Assembly (NCBI GenBank): GCA_024641945.1
Contig: JAHECD010000040.1
Location: 1 to 38,188 of the forward strand
Length of the DNA: 38,188 nucleotides
Source: Rubrivivax sp.
GTDB lineage: Bacteria > Pseudomonadota > Gammaproteobacteria > Burkholderiales > Burkholderiaceae_C
Reading direction: 5' to 3'
Part shown: piece by piece, positions 34,477 to 38,188 of the stretch
How positions within the stretch are numbered: the first letter of the stretch is position 1
Layout: every line of letters begins with the position of its first letter
The notes under the pieces: generated by a model
Seen by the model: only the letters and a program-made list of their open reading frames with translations
Databases searched by the model: none
What the model was told of the DNA's origin: nothing
Program-made: the position numbers and the translations under genes

Positions 34477-35387
34477 AGCTTCTTGCCCACGGTTCGTATC
34501 ACCGAGAACGCCAGCACGAAGGTGACCAGCGCCATCACGTAGGCCAGCGCCGAACCGGTGCCGAACGAGAGCTTGCGGAAGGTCTCGACATAGACCTGCC
34601 AGGCGACCACGTAAGAGGCTTCGGCCGGCCCACCTTCGGTGAGGATGAAGAACATGTCGAAATGGCGCACTGCCATCATCGTCTCGTAGATGATGACGAG
34701 CGCGAAGCCGGGGCGCAGCGACGGCAACGTGATGTGGATCAGCCGCTTCCAGACATTCGCGCCGTCCACCTTGGCGGCGCTGTAGAGGTCGGCCGGAATC
34801 GACTTCATCGTCACGAGCAGCAGGATGGTGGCCAGCGGCACCTCCTTCCAGACGAAGGCATTCGCGATGAGCGCCAGCGTCTTGTCGGAGTCGCCGAGCC
34901 AGACCATGTACTTGTCGATGAAGTCGAGCTGGTAGAGCAACCCGTTCAACGCGCCGTAGCCCGAGTCGTAGATCCACTTCCACATCAGGCCGTTGGCCAC
35001 GTAGGGGATCGCCCACGGCACCAGCAACACGGCGGACAGGAAGCGCCGGCCGCGGAACTCCTCGTTCAGCAACAACGCGATCAGCGTGGCGAACAACATG
35101 ATCGCGGCCACCGACATCACGGTGAATGACGCCGTGCGCAGCGCCGACTCCCAGAACAGCGGATCGCCGAAGATCTTGCCGTAGTTGTCCAGGCCGACAA
35201 ACGGCACGCGGTGCGGCCGCGTGAGCTTCAGGTCGAACAGGCTGGTCCAGAACGAATACAGGACCGGGAAGACCGCGACCACCGAGAGCACGGCCATCAT
35301 CGGCACAAGGAACAGCATGGCGCTGCGCTGGTCGTAGCGACTGACCGGGAAGCGCAGGCGTGCCGCGCGGAGGCTCTTGGCGTTCAT
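34473..35387 (-). CDS. CUT1-type ABC permease (MalF-like)
   Basis: This 304-aa permease has six helices and the EAA loop LYSAAKVDGANVWKRLIHITLPSLRPGFALVIIY. The first helix begins after about 22 residues (SAMLFLVPMMAVLSVVAVFPVLYSFWTSL), typical of MalF/UgpA-like sugar permeases. It lies 75 nt after the binding-protein gene and overlaps the MalG-like gene. The CUT1 class imports sugars, polyols or glycerophospho-compounds, but related systems import other solutes. Confidence 0.93.
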   Translation of the reverse strand: MNAKSLRAARLRFPVSRYDQRSAMLFLVPMMAVLSVVAVFPVLYSFWTSLFDLKLTRPHRVPFVGLDNYGKIFGDPLFWESALRTASFTVMSVAAIMLFATLIALLLNEEFRGRRFLSAVLLVPWAIPYVANGLMWKWIYDSGYGALNGLLYQLDFIDKYMVWLGDSDKTLALIANAFVWKEVPLATILLLVTMKSIPADLYSAAKVDGANVWKRLIHITLPSLRPGFALVIIYETMMAVRHFDMFFILTEGGPAEASYVVAWQVYVETFRKLSFGTGSALAYVMALVTFVLAFSVIRTVGKKL

Positions 35388-35462
35388 GGGGACTCGCTTC
35401 GCATCGATGGCGGCAACGCCGGCGGCCGGCGCGGCCGCCGCTGCGCTGCCGTCACGGGCGCA

Positions 35463-36782
35463 TCAGGCCTTCTTCATGTCGTTCCAGGCCGAGGCCGACT
35501 TCTTCAGCGCGTCGGCCACCGAGGTCTTGCCCAGGATGGCGACCTGCCACGAGGTGCCATTGACCTCGTCCCATTCACCGAACCAGCGCGCGACGACGTC
35601 CTTCTTGCGCGCGAGTTTCTGCTGGGCCTCGAACATCGCGATGTCGGAGTATTTGGCGTACGAGGCCTTGATATCCGAATCCTGGAAGAGCGATTTCACG
35701 CCGAAGCCGCTTCCGATGTCGGTGAACATCATCTTCTGGAAGGCGTACTGGCCGTCGGCCTTGCCGCCGAACCATTCCATCAGCTTGATGGTGTTGGCCG
35801 CGCGGGCCTTGTCGGCGGCCGCGCGTGCCGTCAGCCCGTAGAAGCGCATCCAGCCCACGGTGGCGTGGCTGCCGCCGACACCGGCGGGCATCAGCGCCTG
35901 CTTGACGTTGCCGGCGATCTGCGACTGCTTGGGGTCGTTGAGCGTGCGCACGCGGTAACGCGCCAGCAGCGCCATCGCATGGTTGCCCGACGTGAAGGAC
36001 TTGAGGCCGTTGAGCTCGCCGACCTCGACGCAGGCTGGCGACACGATCTTGTGTTTGTTGACCGCGTCGACCACCCACTGCAAGGCCTGTTGCGCGCCCT
36101 TCTTCGGGTCGGCCATCAGGGCGTTGCCGTTGTCGTCGACAAAGCGTCCGCCGCTGGAGAACACCAGCGCCGACATGAACTCGATGAGCCAGCTCTCGCG
36201 TGCCATCGACAGCATCAGCGGGTATTCGCAGATGCCGGCCTTCTTGATCGCCAGGCACTGCTGGACCACTTCGTCCCAGGTCTTGGGCGGTGCGCCGATG
36301 CCGGCCTTCTTCAGCTTGCTCTCGTCGTAGAAGAAGGCCATGTAGTCGCTGTAGTAGGTCAAGCCGTACTGCTTGCCCTTGTAGCGCATCGACTCGTTGC
36401 AGAAGTTGTCGACATCGCCGTTGTACTTCATCAACTCGGGGTAACCGTCGACGGGCGCCAGCCAGCCGGCATCGGCCCACTCCGGCAACCAGCTGTCCGA
36501 GACCCAGAGCGTGTCGATGGGCGCATTGCCGACGAACTTGGTCACCATGGTGTCGCGGTATTGCGCCCAGGGTGCATTGCTGTAGTTGACCTTCAGTCCG
36601 GTCTTCTTCTCGAACGCCGCGATGTGGCTCTTGACCTGGTCGACGCCGGCCGACCAGGCGAAGAAGTTGATCGGGTCGGCGGCCCAGGCGCTCTGGCCCG
36701 GCAGCATCAGGGCAGTGCCGGTGGCGCCGGCGGCCTTGAGGAATTCACGACGGCCCGCGAAGGGTGCATTCATCTCGCTCAT
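35463..36782 (-). CDS. extracellular solute-binding protein, family 1 (CUT1 type)
   Basis: This 439-aa protein starts at ATG 36782 with GGAGG upstream. The N-terminus has a Tat-type signal (GRREFLKAAGATGTALMLPGQSAWA). The mature domain follows the periplasmic sugar-binding fold: INFFAWSAGVDQVKSHIAAFEKKTGLKVNY, DTLWVSDSWLPEWADAGWLAPVDGY, YGLTYYSDYMAFFYDESKLKKAGIGAPPKTWDEV. The ligand is not identifiable. The signal peptide directs folded export, so a cofactor-like or early-folding protein is possible. It opens the nine-gene operon. An in-frame ATG at 36875 was rejected, since the promoter at 36863-36891 lies inside that extension. Confidence 0.92.
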   Translation of the reverse strand: MSEMNAPFAGRREFLKAAGATGTALMLPGQSAWAADPINFFAWSAGVDQVKSHIAAFEKKTGLKVNYSNAPWAQYRDTMVTKFVGNAPIDTLWVSDSWLPEWADAGWLAPVDGYPELMKYNGDVDNFCNESMRYKGKQYGLTYYSDYMAFFYDESKLKKAGIGAPPKTWDEVVQQCLAIKKAGICEYPLMLSMARESWLIEFMSALVFSSGGRFVDDNGNALMADPKKGAQQALQWVVDAVNKHKIVSPACVEVGELNGLKSFTSGNHAMALLARYRVRTLNDPKQSQIAGNVKQALMPAGVGGSHATVGWMRFYGLTARAAADKARAANTIKLMEWFGGKADGQYAFQKMMFTDIGSGFGVKSLFQDSDIKASYAKYSDIAMFEAQQKLARKKDVVARWFGEWDEVNGTSWQVAILGKTSVADALKKSASAWNDMKKA

Positions 36783-36862
36783 AGCGCCTCCAGCAATGGT
36801 TCGGATATGCGTGCGCGGCAACCGCCGCCCCTGCCGCAGCACACCCTGCGACCGGTCGGGCC

Positions 36863-36898
36863 AGTATGCGATCAAGATCTTTTGTCGTCAATTGACGA
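36863..36898 (-). promoter_or_regulatory. promoter and TetR operator of the ABC-hydroxylase operon
   Basis: The palindrome TCGTCAATTGACGA (36885-36898) is perfect over 14 bp. On the minus strand its right half contributes a -35 box TTGACG (36886-36891), followed by exactly 17 nt and a -10-like CATACT (36863-36868). A repressor bound to the palindrome would block the -35 site. It is 81 nt upstream of the binding-protein ATG. The same sequence with one change occurs in front of the tetR gene. Confidence 0.8.
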
Positions 36899-36906
36899 TA
36901 AACAAG

Positions 36907-37602
36907 TCAGCGCACTTTTTTTGCGGCCGGCAGCACCGCCGGCAGACCCGCGACGAACGCGCGGATGTGCAGGGCGACGACATCGTGTGCCGGCAGGGGA
37001 TTTGCATTCGCGTAGACGTGACGCCGGATTGCCAGGTGCGAAATCGCACCGTGCAGAATCCAGCCGACCTCTTGCACCATGGCGGGATCGGCGGGCACCT
37101 TCAAGCCCTGCTCGTGTGCCGCCTCGGCCACGATGATTTCCAGCATGTGGGTGACGATGGCGGCAATGTACGCAGGCGCCATCTCCATCTCCGCCAACGA
37201 TGCGTACAGGAACAGGCGCAACCAGCGCCGGGTCGTGACGGTGTCGTAATACTCGTTGTAGAAGCGGACGAGACGCTGTTCGACCGTGTGCGAACGGTCC
37301 TTCAGGTCGGCAAACCAGATCGCCTTGAACGGCCCGGCGATCTCGCTGCGGTAGACCTCCTCGAGCAGCGCCGCCTTGCTGGGAAAGAAGCTGTAGAGCA
37401 GGCGCTGCGACACGCCGCAGGACTCGGCCAGCGCACGCGTCTGTGCGGTCAACCCGTACTCGGCGAAGAACTTGACCGCCTGGGCCAGAATCTGCGCACG
37501 GCGTTCTTCCTTGGGCAGGCGCGGCGGCCGCGGCTTGCGCGGCTTGGTGCGGGGCTCGGTGCTGCGCCGCGCGGCGGCCAGCAGGTCGGACTTGGCTTTC
37601 AT
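36907..37602 (-). CDS. TetR-family transcriptional regulator
   Basis: This 231-aa protein has a basic Pro/Arg/Lys-rich extension (about 1-33) before a TetR HTH: RRAQILAQAVKFFAEYGLTAQTRALAESCGVSQRLLYSFFPSKAALLEEVY (34-84). The rest is a helical ligand-binding and dimerisation domain. It starts at ATG 37602. It probably represses both its own gene and the nine-gene operon, because near-identical palindromes (TCGTCAAYTGACGA) sit at both promoters. Inducer unknown. It ends 8 nt from the operator in front of the operon (36885-36898). Confidence 0.88.
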   Translation of the reverse strand: MKAKSDLLAAARRSTEPRTKPRKPRPPRLPKEERRAQILAQAVKFFAEYGLTAQTRALAESCGVSQRLLYSFFPSKAALLEEVYRSEIAGPFKAIWFADLKDRSHTVEQRLVRFYNEYYDTVTTRRWLRLFLYASLAEMEMAPAYIAAIVTHMLEIIVAEAAHEQGLKVPADPAMVQEVGWILHGAISHLAIRRHVYANANPLPAHDVVALHIRAFVAGLPAVLPAAKKVR

Positions 37603-37647
37603 GGCGGCTGGAATCGCTCCTGAAGAGGCCAGAAATCGGCCCGTAAA

Positions 37648-37661
37648 TCGTCAACTGACGA
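37648..37661. promoter_or_regulatory. second TetR operator in the tetR/NIPSNAP divergent region
   Basis: TCGTCAACTGACGA (37648-37661) matches the operator at 36885-36898 in 13 of 14 bases, with only one centre base changed, and the dyad extends to flanking A/T (37647-37662). It lies 46 nt upstream of the tetR ATG and 52 nt before the NIPSNAP ATG, so it can control both. GATAAT at 37660-37665 is a possible rightward -10 box for NIPSNAP. Confidence 0.8.
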
Positions 37662-37713
37662 TAATATTCCCGCCGAGCCCGCTCGGGGGCCCGTTGACCA
37701 GCAGGAGCTGACG

Positions 37714-38025
37714 ATGATCGTCGAGATGCGCACGTACCAGATCCAGGCCGGCAAGGCCGGGGAATTCCTGAAGGTGTACCAGGACAACGGTCTGGCCATC
37801 ATCACGCAGTACGCCAGGCTGCTCGGCTGCTGGACCAAGGAGTCGGGGGTCCTGAACTCCGTCGTCTTTCTGTGGGCCTACGACGACTTGGCGCACCGCA
37901 CGGCGCAACGCGCCAAGATGGGACAGGACGCGCGCTGGCAGGCCTTCGTGCCGACGATCCTGCCGTATCTGGTGCATCAGGAAAGCGTGTTCCTGAACCC
38001 GGTGGCGTTTTCGCCGATCCAGTAG
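37714..38025 (+). CDS. NIPSNAP-family protein
   Basis: This 103-aa protein begins MIVEMRTYQIQAGKAGEFLKVYQDNGL, the typical NIPSNAP ferredoxin-like domain start. It continues with LLGCWTKESGVLNSVVFLWAYDDLAHRTAQRAKMGQD. The ATG follows AGGAG by six nt. NIPSNAP proteins often sit in catabolic gene clusters, and this one is divergent from the TetR gene and shares its operator, suggesting it belongs to the same regulon. No enzyme activity is established. Confidence 0.88.
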   Translation: MIVEMRTYQIQAGKAGEFLKVYQDNGLAIITQYARLLGCWTKESGVLNSVVFLWAYDDLAHRTAQRAKMGQDARWQAFVPTILPYLVHQESVFLNPVAFSPIQ

Positions 38026-38085
38026 CCGGCGGCCTGCGCGCCGCGCGCAGTGCCGCAGGCCGGGCGATCGTGCGCCAGAAATGGC

Positions 38086-38111
38086 AAGGGCCCGCACGCT
38101 GGCGGGCCCTT
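38086..38111. terminator. bidirectional hairpin between NIPSNAP and tRNA-Thr
   Basis: AAGGGCCCGC (38086-38095) and GCGGGCCCTT (38102-38111) form a perfect 10-bp stem around ACGCTG. Rightward, only a TTT follows; leftward, TTGCCATTT follows. Its place between convergent transcripts supports termination of both. Confidence 0.7.
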
Positions 38112-38118
38112 TGGGAGA

Positions 38119-38188
38119 TGGTGCCGGTGAGAAGAGTCGAACTCCCGACCTTCGCATTACGAATGCGCTGCTCTACCAACTGAGCTAC
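38119..38188 (-). tRNA. tRNA-Thr(CGT), 5' end cut by window edge
   Basis: Read on the minus strand the sequence has a D-arm (GCTCAGTTGGTAGAGC), anticodon loop TTCGTAA with anticodon CGT (Thr, ACG codons), variable loop AGGTC and T-arm with TTCGA, then an encoded CCA. About 70 of 76 nt are visible; the first six acceptor bases lie past the right edge. Confidence 0.95.

Noticed and set aside
37600..38188. Genomic island boundary at the tRNA-Thr gene
   Set aside because: No integrase, no repeated tRNA 3' end was noticed inside the window, and the nearby genes have ordinary composition.

Overview
The window is high-GC DNA with densely packed operons, almost all on the minus strand. The gene set (AcoR-driven acetoin operon, TRAP and NrtA-type transporters, DUF2145, NIPSNAP, tannase-family esterase) looks like a free-living betaproteobacterium of the order Burkholderiales, probably the Comamonadaceae/Rubrivivax-Leptothrix neighbourhood. 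That placement is inferred from gene content and codon bias; no rRNA is present. No phage genes, insertion sequences, integrases or CRISPR arrays were seen.

Layout. (1) 1-4730: acetoin dehydrogenase operon acoX-acoA-acoB-acoC plus the start of a lipoate-ligase-like gene, all on the minus strand. It is preceded by a -24/-12 promoter matching the sigma-54 consensus and by inverted-repeat upstream sites. The enhancer-binding activator acoR lies at 6377-8338. Between them are a heavily decayed NADH dehydrogenase pseudogene and a small lipoprotein gene. (2) 8.6-12 kb: small accessory genes (EF-hand protein, TerB-like protein, a helical protein of unknown role), then a lipoprotein zinc metallopeptidase with a secreted partner. 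(3) 12.1-15.9 kb: a MarR regulator divergent from a tannase/feruloyl-esterase-family hydrolase, followed by a Bcr/CflA-type MFS exporter. (4) 15.9-17.3 kb: a DUF2145 protein and its secreted partner. (5) 17.3-21.3 kb: a TRAP transporter operon (dctP-dctQ-dctM) ending in an NTF2-like DUF1348 gene, with a long 3' region that carries two perfect hairpins and a strong terminator. (6) 21.4-27 kb: an NrtA/CynA-type ABC transporter operon ending in cyanase (cynS), preceded by a soluble PAS histidine kinase and a LuxR-type response regulator. (7) 27.1-37.7 kb: a nine-gene operon joining a CUT1 (sugar-type) ABC importer to a three-subunit molybdenum hydroxylase, a 3-hydroxyisobutyrate-dehydrogenase-family reductase and a CoxG-like protein. 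A TetR gene and a divergent NIPSNAP gene adjoin it. (8) The window ends inside a tRNA-Thr(CGT).

The aco genes convert acetoin to acetaldehyde and acetyl-CoA. AcoR should sense acetoin and activate the sigma-54 promoter. The cyn block imports an anion, most likely cyanate, and breaks it down with bicarbonate. The operon at 27-37 kb is the best candidate for an undescribed pathway: an unknown solute appears to be imported by an ABC system, hydroxylated or oxidised by a Mo/FeS/FAD enzyme whose active-site loop lacks the CO-dehydrogenase signature, and processed by a beta-hydroxyacid dehydrogenase. The TetR protein probably controls it, because near-identical palindromes (TCGTCAAYTGACGA) sit in front of both the operon and the tetR gene. 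All functional statements come from reading motifs; no database search was run.
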